Source: Sphingosinicella sp. CPCC 101087
Lineage (GTDB): Bacteria > Pseudomonadota > Alphaproteobacteria > Sphingomonadales > Sphingomonadaceae
Assembly: GCF_004151485.1 (NCBI RefSeq)
Contig: NZ_SBFF01000009.1
Location: forward strand, 124,001 to 188,000
DNA length: 64,000 nucleotides
Direction: 5' to 3'
Numbering within the stretch: the stretch's first letter is position 1; every line of letters starts with the position of its first letter. This document shows, one piece after another, positions 36,776 through 44,121 of this stretch. The notes beneath the pieces are model-generated. The model saw only the letters and a list, made by a program, of their open reading frames with translations, was not told the DNA's origin and did no database searches. A program made the position numbers and the translations under genes.

Positions 36776-37285
36776 ATGCGGCCCCTCGCCGCACTGTTCG
36801 CCGCGGCCGGTCTCGTCGCGGCGGGCTGCGGCGGGGAGGTCGCGCGGAACATGACCGGCGAGGAGGTCGCCGACGAACTGTCGGACATGCAGATCGAGCC
36901 GGGGCTTTGGGAGCTGACGAGCGAAGTGGTCGAGGTCAGCGCGCCGGGCCTGCCGCGCGAGGTCCGCAACCGGATGGTGGGGCCTCGCAGCCGGATCCGC
37001 AACTGCATCAGCCCGCAGCAAGCCTCGCGCCCCGGCGCGAACTTCCTCGCGATGCAGTCCGACAGCGCCTGCACCTATCGCGACTTCAGCGTGCGCGGCG
37101 GAGAGATGCGCGGGACGATGGTCTGCCCCGAAGCAGTAGCGAGCATGTCCGGCCAGTACCGGCCCGAATCCTACGAGCTTCGCATGGCGATGGAGAGCCC
37201 GATGCCCGGCGGTGCGACGATGACGCTCCAGTTGCGCGCGCGGGGCAGCCGGATCGGCGATTGCCCAGAGGAGAAAGCAGGATGA
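36776..37285 (+). CDS. DUF3617 lipoprotein, third of three
   Basis: 169 residues; lipobox LVAAGCGGE. The core is IEPGLWELTSEVVEVS, RIRNCISPQQASRPGANFL, ACTYRDFSVRGGEMRGTMVC, and RGSRIGDCPEE. It is closer to the first copy in the PQQASRPGANFL block. It starts 7 bp after the second copy and overlaps the VOC gene by 4 bp (ATGA), so these genes are one transcript. Confidence 0.88.
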   Translation: MRPLAALFAAAGLVAAGCGGEVARNMTGEEVADELSDMQIEPGLWELTSEVVEVSAPGLPREVRNRMVGPRSRIRNCISPQQASRPGANFLAMQSDSACTYRDFSVRGGEMRGTMVCPEAVASMSGQYRPESYELRMAMESPMPGGATMTLQLRARGSRIGDCPEEKAG

Positions 37286-37671
37286 TCGGCTACGTGACGA
37301 TCGGCACGAACGACCTCGCCAAGGCGAGGGAATATTATGATGCGCTCTTTCAATCCATCGGCGCTTCCCGGTTGATGGAGCTTCCCCACGGATTCACCCT
37401 GTACGGCACCGACTGGCGCCGCCCCGGGGTCGCCATCACGCCCCCTTATGACGGCGGGACGGCGGCGCCGGGCAACGGCAACATGATCGCGCTGGTCGTG
37501 GACAGCCGCGCCAAGGTCGACGCCTTTCACGCCCGTGCGCTCGAGCTCGGCGGCAGCGACGAAGGCGGGCCTGGCCTTCGCGGGCCCGAAGGCGACCGCG
37601 CCTTCTACGGCGCCTATTTCCGGGACCCCGAAGGCAACAAGATCTGCGTGTTCCGCATGGGACCCGCCTGA
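37282..37671 (+). CDS. VOC superfamily (glyoxalase-like) protein
   Basis: 129 residues beginning MIGYVTIGTNDLAKAREYYD, with RPGVAITPPYDGG, NMIALVVDSRAKVDAFHARA and GAYFRDPEGNKICVFRMG. This is the beta-alpha-beta-beta-beta module of vicinal-oxygen-chelate proteins, which include glyoxalases and many of unknown substrate. The metal-ligand His positions of glyoxalase I are not all evident. Coupled to the third DUF3617 gene through an ATGA overlap. Confidence 0.87.
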   Translation: MIGYVTIGTNDLAKAREYYDALFQSIGASRLMELPHGFTLYGTDWRRPGVAITPPYDGGTAAPGNGNMIALVVDSRAKVDAFHARALELGGSDEGGPGLRGPEGDRAFYGAYFRDPEGNKICVFRMGPA

Positions 37672-37692
37672 GGGTTCGGAGCGACCAGCGGT

Positions 37693-38757
37693 TCAGGGAA
37701 CCACCAGACCGCCGCCCGCTTCCACCGCGACGAAGCGGTCGGCATCGATCCCGCGAGCGCGCCGAAGGGCCGCCAGGCGCTGGCGCGGCTCGTCGATCGG
37801 CTCGAAGGTGAGCTGGAAGGTTCCCCAGTGCACGCCGATGGCGCGCGCCGGATCCAGCGCTTCGAAGATCGCGACGGCTTCTTCCGGATTGATATGGTGG
37901 GCGCGCATGAAGTCGCGCGGCTCGTAGGCCCCGATCGGGATGATCGCGAGCCGGAACGGGCCGTGGCGCGCCGCCTCGCGGACCCATGTGCCGTCTCCCC
38001 AGCCGGTGTCCCCGGCGAAGAAGATGTTGCCGCCCGGCAGCCGGACGGTGAAGGCCGACCATAGGGCGCGATTGCGATCGGTGAACCAGCGCGATCCCCA
38101 ATGATGATTGCGCTCGACCAGCACGTCCACGCCTGGCCTCACCGGCACGGCTGCGCTCCAGTCCGCCGCCGTCGCCTCGATTCCGGCGCGCTCGAGAATC
38201 GTGTCATTGCCCAGGCTGGTGACGATCAGGGGACGATCCCGCGCCCAGAGGCGCCGAAGCGTCGCCAGGTCCATATGGTCGTAATGATTGTGGCTGACCA
38301 GGACGAGGTCGATCTTCGGCAGGTCCTCGAACCTCACTCCGGGCGCGCGCACGCGCCGCGGCCCATAGAAGGAGAAAGGCGAGGCGCGCTGCGACCAGAT
38401 CGGATCGGTGAGGATGTTGAGCCCGCGGGTCTGCACCAGGACGGTGGCATGGCCGATCCAGGTCACCCGCATCTCGTCGCCAAGAACCCGGCCTGGGGGC
38501 ACTGCCGGAGTTACGGGCACTTCGGCCGGCCATTCGGCCCGCTCGGTCGAGACGGCCCAGCGCGCGAAGAAGTTGCGCCGGGCCGGGCTCGGCGCCGCAG
38601 CATCGGGGTTGAAGAAGCGCTCTCCGTCGAAATGGCCGCTGGGCGGGCCGCGATAATAGATCCGGTCGAGGAAGGGCGGGACGACCGTCGGCGCGAAGCA
38701 GAGGCCGGCGAGCAGGAACAGGAGGAAGGCGCCGAGCCGCCGCAGGAAGGTCCGCAT
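37693..38757 (-). CDS. MBL-fold hydrolase, NAPE-PLD/UlaG-like, membrane anchored
   Basis: 354 residues from the ATG at 38757. An N-terminal hydrophobic helix (FLRRLGAFLLFLLAGLCFAP) anchors the protein. The metallo-beta-lactamase site is VTWIGHATVLVQT, LVSHNHYDHMDL (HxHxDH), NIFFAGDTGWGDG, and GVHWGTFQLT. The motif order matches the L-ascorbate lactonase/NAPE-phospholipase D-like group, which hydrolyses phosphodiesters or lactones with two metal ions. The substrate is unknown. Convergent with the VOC gene. Confidence 0.88.
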   Translation of the reverse strand: MRTFLRRLGAFLLFLLAGLCFAPTVVPPFLDRIYYRGPPSGHFDGERFFNPDAAAPSPARRNFFARWAVSTERAEWPAEVPVTPAVPPGRVLGDEMRVTWIGHATVLVQTRGLNILTDPIWSQRASPFSFYGPRRVRAPGVRFEDLPKIDLVLVSHNHYDHMDLATLRRLWARDRPLIVTSLGNDTILERAGIEATAADWSAAVPVRPGVDVLVERNHHWGSRWFTDRNRALWSAFTVRLPGGNIFFAGDTGWGDGTWVREAARHGPFRLAIIPIGAYEPRDFMRAHHINPEEAVAIFEALDPARAIGVHWGTFQLTFEPIDEPRQRLAALRRARGIDADRFVAVEAGGGLVVP

Positions 38758-38860
38758 CCGGCGCCAGATAGCCGCATGTCCCGCCGCAACCAATCCCGCT
38801 CGGCAACTCCCTTGGGCAATCCCCCTTGGTGCGCCCCTCGCTCCGTGCAAGAGGAGCCCG

Positions 38861-39661
38861 ATGGCTTATCGTGACGACCAGCTGAACGCCTATTTGGAGA
38901 GGATCGGCTTCGAGGGGCCTGTTCGGGCCGACGCCACCACTCTCGACCGCCTGCACCGTGCTCATCGCTTCGCCATTCCGTTCGAGAATCTCGACATCCC
39001 GCTCGGTCGCGGGATCGTGCTCGATCGCGAGCGGCTGTTCGACAAGCTCGTGACCCGGCGGCGGGGCGGCTATTGCTTCGAGCAGAACGCCTTGTTCTTC
39101 GGCATGGCAGAGACGATCGGCTTCGAGGGGCGTCCGCTGCTCGCCCGCGTCTGGCTCGCCGCCGAGGGCGTGCCGCCGCGCACCCACACGCTCAACCTGG
39201 TGCGGCTCGACGGCGAGGATTCGATCGTCGATGTCGGTTTCGGCGGTTCGTTCGTGCCGCCGCTGCGCCTCGCTGCCGGCGCGCAGGCCGTTACCGCCGA
39301 CGGAGCGCGGCACCGGCTCACCGAGGATTCCGACCATGGCTGGCTGCTGGAGCGCGACGGCGGCGACGGCTGGCAGCGTCAATACAGTTTCGGGCTCGAC
39401 CGGGTCTGGCCGGGAGACCTCCAGGCCGCCAATCATTTCACCGCCACCTGCCCCGGCACGCGGTTCACCACCCTGCGGATCGTGTCGGCCGCGACTCCGG
39501 AGGGATATTTGTCGCTGATCGGCCGCACCCTCACCGCCAGCCGCATGGGAAAGGCGGAGACGCACGAGATTGCGGATGGGGAGGAATATCGCCGTCTTCT
39601 GAGCGAACGGTTCGGCATCGACCTCACGGCCGAGGAGATTGAACGGCTCGACCTCTTCTAG
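38861..39661 (+). CDS. Arylamine N-acetyltransferase
   Basis: 266 residues with the full cysteine-protease-like triad of NATs: Cys72 in RRRGGYCFEQN, His109 in PPRTHTLN, and Asp124 in IVDVGFGG. It moves an acetyl group from acetyl-CoA to aromatic amines and hydrazines. The length is normal. Genes for its natural role cannot be inferred from neighbours. Its stop overlaps the stop of the convergent secreted-protein gene. Confidence 0.94.
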   Translation: MAYRDDQLNAYLERIGFEGPVRADATTLDRLHRAHRFAIPFENLDIPLGRGIVLDRERLFDKLVTRRRGGYCFEQNALFFGMAETIGFEGRPLLARVWLAAEGVPPRTHTLNLVRLDGEDSIVDVGFGGSFVPPLRLAAGAQAVTADGARHRLTEDSDHGWLLERDGGDGWQRQYSFGLDRVWPGDLQAANHFTATCPGTRFTTLRIVSAATPEGYLSLIGRTLTASRMGKAETHEIADGEEYRRLLSERFGIDLTAEEIERLDLF

Positions 39662-40092
39662 CGGGGAAGGATGGCGAAACCCGGTGGCGCCCCATCCTCT
39701 TCATGCTCGCTATGGTACATGTCCATGATCAGGCTGGTCCGGCCCGGCGCGGCCGACCCGCAGTCGAGCGGATAGACGTCGACCACCGTACCGAACGCGC
39801 CGACGCCGGCGCTGCCGCGCTGTCCGACGCGGGGCGCTGAGCCGTCGGCGCAGCGCAGCCGAGCGATGTAAGCGCGCTCGCCTTCCGGGCCGCCGACCCG
39901 CACCGGGTTTTCCCGCGACCCCAGCGGGTGGGCCTGCGCGGCAGCGATCGCCTCGGACAGATCGTCCTGACCGGGCGCGAGGCCGAACTCCGAGAGCAGC
40001 GATTCGGGACTGCGCGTGCGCTCGCCCAGCTCCTGGGCGGCGGCGGGTGCGGTGAGCAAGGCGACGGTGCAGGCGAAGGGCAACAAGCGCAT
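39658..40092 (-). CDS. Secreted hypothetical protein
   Basis: 144 residues from the ATG at 40092 (GGAGA upstream) with a signal peptide MRLLPFACTVALLTAPAAAQ. The mature chain contains NPVRVGGPEGERAYIARLRC, SAGVGAFGTVVDVYPLDC and SLIMDMYHSEHEEDGAPPGF; two Cys could form one disulfide. No family recognised. It is divergent from the general-stress-type SDR gene across a 227-bp gap that carries a long hairpin. Confidence 0.75.
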   Translation of the reverse strand: MRLLPFACTVALLTAPAAAQELGERTRSPESLLSEFGLAPGQDDLSEAIAAAQAHPLGSRENPVRVGGPEGERAYIARLRCADGSAPRVGQRGSAGVGAFGTVVDVYPLDCGSAAPGRTSLIMDMYHSEHEEDGAPPGFAILPR

Positions 40093-40168
40093 GAATTTCT
40101 CCGGGAGAGGCGCGGCCACCCTAGGCGCACCATTCCACGATCGGCAAGGCGCCGCGGCGCTCCAACGT

Positions 40169-40200
40169 CCAGGGTTCGAAACCTGGGATTCGGACCCTGG
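40169..40200. repeat. 12-bp-stem inverted repeat
   Basis: CCAGGGTTCGAA (40169-40180) pairs with TTCGGACCCTGG (40189-40200), 11 Watson-Crick pairs plus one T-G, loop ACCTGGGA. No T-run follows on either strand. It may be an operator or mRNA structure between the two divergent genes. The inner string GTTCGAAACC looks like a tRNA T-arm but no tRNA folds here. Confidence 0.4.
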
Positions 40201-40264
40201 ATCGTGCCGCCGACGTCAGCGCGAAGATCTGCGATCGACCCAGCATCCCTGCCGCGCGCTTCGC

Positions 40265-40290
40265 GGAACGTGGCATGGGTAAAGCGGGTT
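40265..40290 (+). promoter_or_regulatory. Possible EcfG-type promoter before the SDR gene
   Basis: GGAAC (40265-40269), 17 bp, then GGTT (40287-40290), 30 bp before the start at 40320. The -10 differs from CGTT by one base. The gene type (stress SDR) fits EcfG control, but the match is weaker than the two other candidates in this window. Confidence 0.4.
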
Positions 40291-40319
40291 CTTGCAGCAG
40301 ATGCAGGAGACCTTCCGAA

Positions 40320-41177
40320 ATGTCCGAAACCGAAACCGTCGAAATGATCCACGAGGACGCGCTGCCGGGCCACGAAAGCGCATTGGAGCCGAAGCCGGAC
40401 TGGGAGCCGCGCTATCCAGGCTCCGGTCGGCTGAAGGGCAAGGTGGCTTTGGTCACGGGCGCCGACAGCGGCATCGGGCGGGCGGTCGCCGCCTTGTTCG
40501 CCCGCGAGGGTGCCGACGTCGCCATCGCCTATCTCTGCGAACATGACGATGCCGCCAAGACGAAGGAGATCGTCGAGGCGGAAGGGCGCCGCGCGATCAC
40601 CATTGCCGGCGATCTGGGCGAGAAGGCGTTCTGCGATCAGGTCGTCCGGGAGACAGTCGAGAAGCTCGGCGGGCTCGACATACTCGTCAACAATGCCGGC
40701 GAGCAGCATTGGGACGAGGACATCACCGACATTTCCGAAAAGCAGCTGAAGCGGACGTTCCAGACCAACATCTTCAGCATGTTCTTCCTCACCCAGGCCG
40801 CACGGCAGCACCTGAAGCAGGGCTCCGCAATCATCAACTGCACGTCGATCACCATGTATCAGGGCTCGAAGCTCCTGCTCGACTACAGCGCCACCAAGGG
40901 CGCGATCACCGCCTTCACCCGCTCGCTCTCCGAGAATCTGATCTCCGACGGCATTCGCGTGAACGCGGTCGCGCCCGGGCCGATCTGGACGCCGCTCAAC
41001 CCGTCAGGCGGGTCGCCGCCCGAGAAGATCAAGGATTTCGGCAAGGATACGCCGATGGGCCGCGCCGGCCAGCCGAACGAAGTCGCGCCGAGCTTCCTTT
41101 TCCTCGCTTGCGAGGATTCGAGCTACATGTCGGGACAGGTGCTCCATCCGAACGGCGGCACGATCGTCGGCAGCTAG
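40320..41177 (+). CDS. SDR family oxidoreductase (YghA/general stress type)
   Basis: 285 residues from the ATG at 40320 (AGGAGA upstream). The N-terminal extension (MSETETVEMIHEDALPGHES) and PRYPGSGRLKGKVALVTGADSGIGRAVA are typical of the YhdF/YghA-like group of NAD(P)-dependent short-chain dehydrogenases linked to stress. Catalytic Ser-Tyr-Lys lies in INCTSITMYQGSKLLLDYSATKGAI. Also NNAGEQHWDEDI and VAPGPIWTPLNPSGG. The substrate is unknown; some members reduce aldehydes or glyoxal. A weak EcfG-like promoter precedes it. Confidence 0.92.
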   Translation: MSETETVEMIHEDALPGHESALEPKPDWEPRYPGSGRLKGKVALVTGADSGIGRAVAALFAREGADVAIAYLCEHDDAAKTKEIVEAEGRRAITIAGDLGEKAFCDQVVRETVEKLGGLDILVNNAGEQHWDEDITDISEKQLKRTFQTNIFSMFFLTQAARQHLKQGSAIINCTSITMYQGSKLLLDYSATKGAITAFTRSLSENLISDGIRVNAVAPGPIWTPLNPSGGSPPEKIKDFGKDTPMGRAGQPNEVAPSFLFLACEDSSYMSGQVLHPNGGTIVGS

Positions 41178-41234
41178 GGTCGAGGCTTCCTGCCGAAGAC
41201 TTCGTGATATAGCTTCCCCCGACAGGATGAGGGG

Positions 41235-41663
41235 ATGCCAACGATGAAAAGCCTTGCTGGACTGGTCGCGGGTCTGGTGGCGGCAGTCGCCGCAATGATC
41301 GCCGTCGGTTTCGTCGGCAATCTGTTCGTGCCTCTGTCCGACGCGCCCGTGCCGGGCGAGACGGAGGCGGTGACGGTGGCCCTCGCCGCCGCTCCGCTCG
41401 GCGCACAGGTGACGGTGCTGCTTGCGTGGTTCGCCGCCGCTCTGGCGGGCGCGGCCGCCGCCCGTTTCATCTCGCGGGCGTCCTGGCCCGGCTGGACGAT
41501 CGCCGGCCTGCTCGCTCTCCTGCTGGCGGGCACCTTCCTGGTGCCGCTGCCGATCTGGATGCAGACGATCGCCGTGCTCGGGCCGCTCGCGGGCGGCGCG
41601 ATCGCCCAACTCCTGGTGCCGCTTCGACGTGGGGCTCCGGACGCGATAGCCGTCAATGCGTGA
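41235..41663 (+). CDS. Membrane protein of unknown function
   Basis: 142 residues with four hydrophobic helices (LVAGLVAAVAAMIAVGFVG, VTVLLAWFAAALAGAAAA, IAGLLALLLAGTFLVPLP, IAVLGPLAGGAIAQLLVP). ATGs at 41235 and 41244 are both reasonable behind GGATGAGGGG. No family known to me. The end overlaps the start of the DUF962-like gene by 8 bp, so both are probably made from one transcript. Confidence 0.75.
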   Translation: MPTMKSLAGLVAGLVAAVAAMIAVGFVGNLFVPLSDAPVPGETEAVTVALAAAPLGAQVTVLLAWFAAALAGAAAARFISRASWPGWTIAGLLALLLAGTFLVPLPIWMQTIAVLGPLAGGAIAQLLVPLRRGAPDAIAVNA

Positions 41664-42003
41664 ATTTCGCAGCTTCGCTGAATTCTGGCCCTTCTACCTG
41701 CGCGAGCATTCGCGGCCGCGCACGCGCGGGCTCCATTATGCCGGCACCAGCCTCGTCGTCCTGATCGCGCTGGGCGCGGTCGTCACGGGGCACTGGAGCT
41801 TGCTCGCCGCGGTGCCTGTGGCCGGCTACGGCTTCGCCTGGGCGGCCCACATGATGGTGGAACGCAATCGGCCGGCGACCTTCACCTATCCGCTCTGGTC
41901 GTTGGCCGCGGACTTCAAAATGTGGGCCTTGTGGCTGTCCGGGCGGCTTGGCCCCGAACTGGAACGCGCCGGTGTGGTCCCGGAAAGGCCCGGACCTCGC
42001 TGA
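41656..42003 (+). CDS. DUF962/Mpo1-like membrane protein
   Basis: 115 residues. REFRSFAEFWPFYLREHSRP, RGLHYAGTSLVVLIALGAVV and WAAHMMVERNRPATFTYPLWSLAADFKMW match the DUF962 pattern with its conserved His and Pro residues. The yeast member Mpo1 is an iron-dependent dioxygenase that shortens 2-hydroxy fatty acids by one carbon. Sphingomonads make 2-hydroxy fatty acids for their glycosphingolipids, so such a role is possible but only inferred. Three to four membrane helices. Confidence 0.8.
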   Translation: MREFRSFAEFWPFYLREHSRPRTRGLHYAGTSLVVLIALGAVVTGHWSLLAAVPVAGYGFAWAAHMMVERNRPATFTYPLWSLAADFKMWALWLSGRLGPELERAGVVPERPGPR

Positions 42004-42137
42004 CCGTCCGGAGCCGGGCAGCATTGTTCGGATACGGACGCCGAGAGTTGGTGAAAGTCGCCGATATTTGGGCTTCATTCATCTGGTAGAAATGTGCCTC
42101 ACATCAGGAATCGGCAGTTTTCAGCCGTTTTTCGCAC

Positions 42138-42155
42138 TTGGCACACCCCGTGCAA
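42138..42155 (+). promoter_or_regulatory. Sigma-54 (-24/-12) type promoter
   Basis: TTGGCAC (42138-42144) and GTGCAA (42150-42155) place GG (42140-42141) exactly 10 bp from GC (42152-42153), the invariant spacing of RpoN promoters. It lies about 55 bp upstream of a 36-residue ORF and the PspC-domain gene. In the enterobacterial phage-shock system the psp genes are RpoN/PspF-dependent, so this fits. No PspF site was identified. Confidence 0.65.
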
Positions 42156-42209
42156 ACTTCCTGACATGACCGCCGGATGGTCCGGTGGCCAAGTACAGGG
42201 AGACCTAAA

Positions 42210-42320
42210 ATGACTCTTTCCTTCGCCAATCTGCACCAGATCGCTCTCTCGATCGTCGGCGCGCTGGTTGCCAGCAGCCTGTTCGTTTCCGCCGCGGTGG
42301 GTCCGGTCCCGATCATCTGA
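42210..42320 (+). CDS. 36-residue single-span membrane microprotein
   Basis: ATG at 42210 to TGA at 42320, with AGGGAGA about 8 nt upstream. The product MTLSFANLHQIALSIVGALV... is one hydrophobic helix (IALSIVGALVASSLFVSAAV) ending GPVPII. It is preceded by a sigma-54-like promoter and a small leader hairpin (42170-42188). A PspC-domain gene follows 48 bp later. I believe similar short proteins occur next to other sphingomonad PspC genes, but cannot confirm this here. Likely an inner-membrane stress microprotein. Confidence 0.75.
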   Translation: MTLSFANLHQIALSIVGALVASSLFVSAAVGPVPII

Positions 42321-42368
42321 TCGGGCCGGTCCGCCCCCTACAACCCAATCATCATCGGAATCGTCGTC

Positions 42369-42557
42369 ATGAACAGCCGCTACGCCCTCGACAAAAGCGA
42401 AGGAAAGATCCTCGGTGTCTGCGCCGGCCTGGCGCGGTCGACTGGCTGGGACCCGCTCCTGATCCGCCTCGGCGCCGTCCTGGCGACGGTGCTGCTCCTC
42501 GGCCCGATCGCAATCCTGCTCTATCTGGCAACAGCCTGGATCGCCAACGAGGCCTGA
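42369..42557 (+). CDS. PspC-domain protein
   Basis: 62 residues: RYALDKSEGKILGVCAGLARSTG, WDPLLIRLGAVLATVLLLGP and a second hydrophobic turn IAILLYLATAWIA. This is the minimal PspC domain of the phage-shock response, which detects inner-membrane damage. The C-terminal helix that in longer PspC proteins contacts PspA is missing, and no pspA, pspB or pspF gene is adjacent. The sigma-54-like promoter upstream supports a true stress link. Confidence 0.9.
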   Translation: MNSRYALDKSEGKILGVCAGLARSTGWDPLLIRLGAVLATVLLLGPIAILLYLATAWIANEA

Positions 42558-42593
42558 TCCCCGGTCCCCGGGAGCCCGCGGTCGGGCGGCATG

Positions 42594-42671
42594 TCAGCTG
42601 ATCGGCAGGAACATGCCGAGCAGCGACAAAGCGACCGCGATCGCGGCCAGGATCAGCGCGATCCTCGCCAT
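42594..42671 (-). CDS. Possible 25-residue membrane microprotein downstream of hicB
   Basis: ATG at 42671 to TGA at 42594 encodes a single hydrophobic helix (MARIALILAAIAVALSLLGM, then FLPIS). It lies in the same frame as the HicB gene, after that gene's TGA, with an intervening open stretch SSQQEEALAEARRASV that has no ATG. A GTG directly before the ATG could also start it. No clear Shine-Dalgarno is present. Weakly supported. Confidence 0.3.
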   Translation of the reverse strand: MARIALILAAIAVALSLLGMFLPIS

Positions 42672-42731
42672 CACGGAAGCCCGCCGCGCTTCCGCCAGCG
42701 CTTCTTCCTGCTGACTCGAAATCGTTTGCGC

Positions 42732-42974
42732 TCAGGCCGGCAGCGGCCGCGCGACCAGCTCGACGCTCAACATCGTGCCCGAACGCGTGGTCGGCTCCGG
42801 CGGCGGAACGCCTTCGGCCTCGAATCCGGTCAGGGCATCGATCAGCGCACGGCGTGCCTCCTCGCGCGCCTCCTCGTCGTCGCGGCCGAGGGCGGTCACG
42901 CCCGGGAGATCCGGGAAGGACGCAATCACCAGTCCGTCGTAGCGCGTGACGAGCCGAACGGCATAGCTGAGCAT
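42732..42974 (-). CDS. HicB-family antitoxin without a HicA partner
   Basis: 80 residues from the ATG at 42974 (GGAGAAGG upstream). YAVRLVTRYDGLVIASFPDLP, TALGRDDEEAREEARRALI and EGVPPPEPT follow the partial-RNase-H fold of HicB antitoxins (HicB_lk). The C-terminal DNA-binding extension is not present. A HicA toxin (about 60 residues with a catalytic His) is not found on either side. It may be an orphan, a regulator, or the remains of a pair. Confidence 0.8.
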   Translation of the reverse strand: MLSYAVRLVTRYDGLVIASFPDLPGVTALGRDDEEAREEARRALIDALTGFEAEGVPPPEPTTRSGTMLSVELVARPLPA

Positions 42975-43359
42975 CTTCGCCTTCTCCCGATCAGGCGCAC
43001 CCCGAATGAGGGCACAGGCGCAAGCGCGACTCCGTTGCCGCTCGTGCAAACTCCCATTGCGGGGCCAAGGAGTCAATGAATCGGGGAGGCGAACAATTGG
43101 AAATCGCAACGGATTCTGCGCGACCGTTCAGCCGATGGGCACAAGGCGGGATATTGGCGCGCGGTGGGACTTGCCTTCCCCACATTGCGCTTCGGACGGC
43201 CTGAGGGCCGGACCCGTGCTACGGCCGCAAGATTCACCGTGTCACGCGCGCCGCACCCTCCATAGCATGGGCCGGCCGAGTCGCGAACCGCCGACGCGCG
43301 GCGGTCCGCCTCCCTTTACCATCCGTTGGCCGCGAGTCCGTGCCGTCCGATGGCCGGAT
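42975..43359. other. 385-bp gap with no gene seen
   Basis: Between the hicB start and the end of the next minus-strand gene. It holds short hairpins, for example ACCGCCG/CGGCGGT near 43286-43304, and the presumed hicB promoter. Open frames here have atypical codon content and no family motifs. No HicA, tRNA or sRNA was recognised. Confidence 0.5.
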
Positions 43360-43599
43360 TCAGGACTTGGATTTCGCCGATTTCGCGCGGCCGCTCCTGG
43401 CTCGAAGCGCCGGTATCGCCGCGGTGGCGGCGAGTCCCGCGACGACTGCGGCCCCGGCCGCCATCGACGCCCTCGGATGCTCCCTCACCTTGTCCGCGAT
43501 CCGCCCGAGGCGGCTCTCCGATTCAGCCGGCTGGCTGCGTTCGTCGTTGCCGGAGCGGGGCCCGGCGTGAGGCATGACGGAATTTGGGATGTGCGACAT
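43360..43599 (-). CDS. Small basic-tailed membrane protein, EcfG-type promoter
   Basis: 79 residues beginning MSHIPNSVMPHAGPRSGNDE. A hydrophilic N-half is followed by RLGRIADKVREHPRASM and one Ala-rich hydrophobic helix (AAGAAVVAGLAATAAIPALR), then a basic tail ARSGRAKSAKSKS. The layout resembles short YqjD/ElaB/DUF883-type membrane-tethered proteins, but similarity is only compositional. A clear GGAAC-N16-CGTT promoter lies about 40 bp upstream. Confidence 0.7.
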   Translation of the reverse strand: MSHIPNSVMPHAGPRSGNDERSQPAESESRLGRIADKVREHPRASMAAGAAVVAGLAATAAIPALRARSGRAKSAKSKS

Positions 43600-43637
43600 G
43601 AAGCAACTCCGGATTCGAGGTACAATGAGACGACGCC

Positions 43638-43662
43638 AACGGAGCGGGCGGCAGGCGGTTCC
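43638..43662 (-). promoter_or_regulatory. EcfG-type general stress promoter (GGAAC-N16-CGTT)
   Basis: On the minus strand GGAAC (43662-43658), 16 bp, CGTT (43641-43638), 39 bp before the start codon at 43599. It is an exact match to the EcfG consensus. Together with the promoter at 26972-26997 it suggests several small genes here belong to the general stress regulon. Confidence 0.65.
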
Positions 43663-43713
43663 GGTCGCGAACCGTTCTTCCGGCGGCGACTGCGACGAAG
43701 CGCGTGCGAAAGC

Positions 43714-43971
43714 CTATTGGCCGTTACGCTGCACTTCGGGAGGCGGCGGCGTCTGGGCGTTGGCCGCGGCGTTGAGCGCTTCGTCGACCACGGCCGGGTC
43801 GTTCCCCTCGCGGGCTGCATCGGCGGCGTTCTCCAGTATACCGGCGGCCTCGGGCGTGCTTTGTTCGGCGGCATCTTCGAGCGAGTCGGCGGCATTTTCC
43901 GCCGGCGATTGCGTGCCGCAGGCGCCCAAGCCTAGCAAGGCGACGGCGACGAAAGGCAGAAAGGTCTTCAT
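43714..43971 (-). CDS. Small acidic Ala-rich lipoprotein
   Basis: 85 residues, lipobox VALLGLGACGT with GGAG just before the ATG at 43971. The mature part is an acidic Ala/Glu/Asp helix (ENAADSLEDAAEQSTPEAAG, NDPAVVDEALNAAANA). No family function is known. It is divergent from another small lipoprotein at 44122, with 150 bp between. Confidence 0.75.
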   Translation of the reverse strand: MKTFLPFVAVALLGLGACGTQSPAENAADSLEDAAEQSTPEAAGILENAADAAREGNDPAVVDEALNAAANAQTPPPPEVQRNGQ

Positions 43972-44121
43972 GGCAGCTCCTGGGCTGAGGTCGCCGACTG
44001 AACGAGCGCAGGGCAACAGGGTTGCGCCGGTCGGCTGCGCGTCGACACCCGACGAACGCCGGCACCCCTTCCGGAACGGCCGCAGAGACGGCCGCATTGC
44101 GTTCCGACAAAGGAGAGAAGG

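Noticed and set aside
40171-40186. GGTTCGAAACC, like a tRNA T-arm
   Set aside because: No acceptor, D or anticodon arms can be built around it. The segment is part of a simple hairpin.
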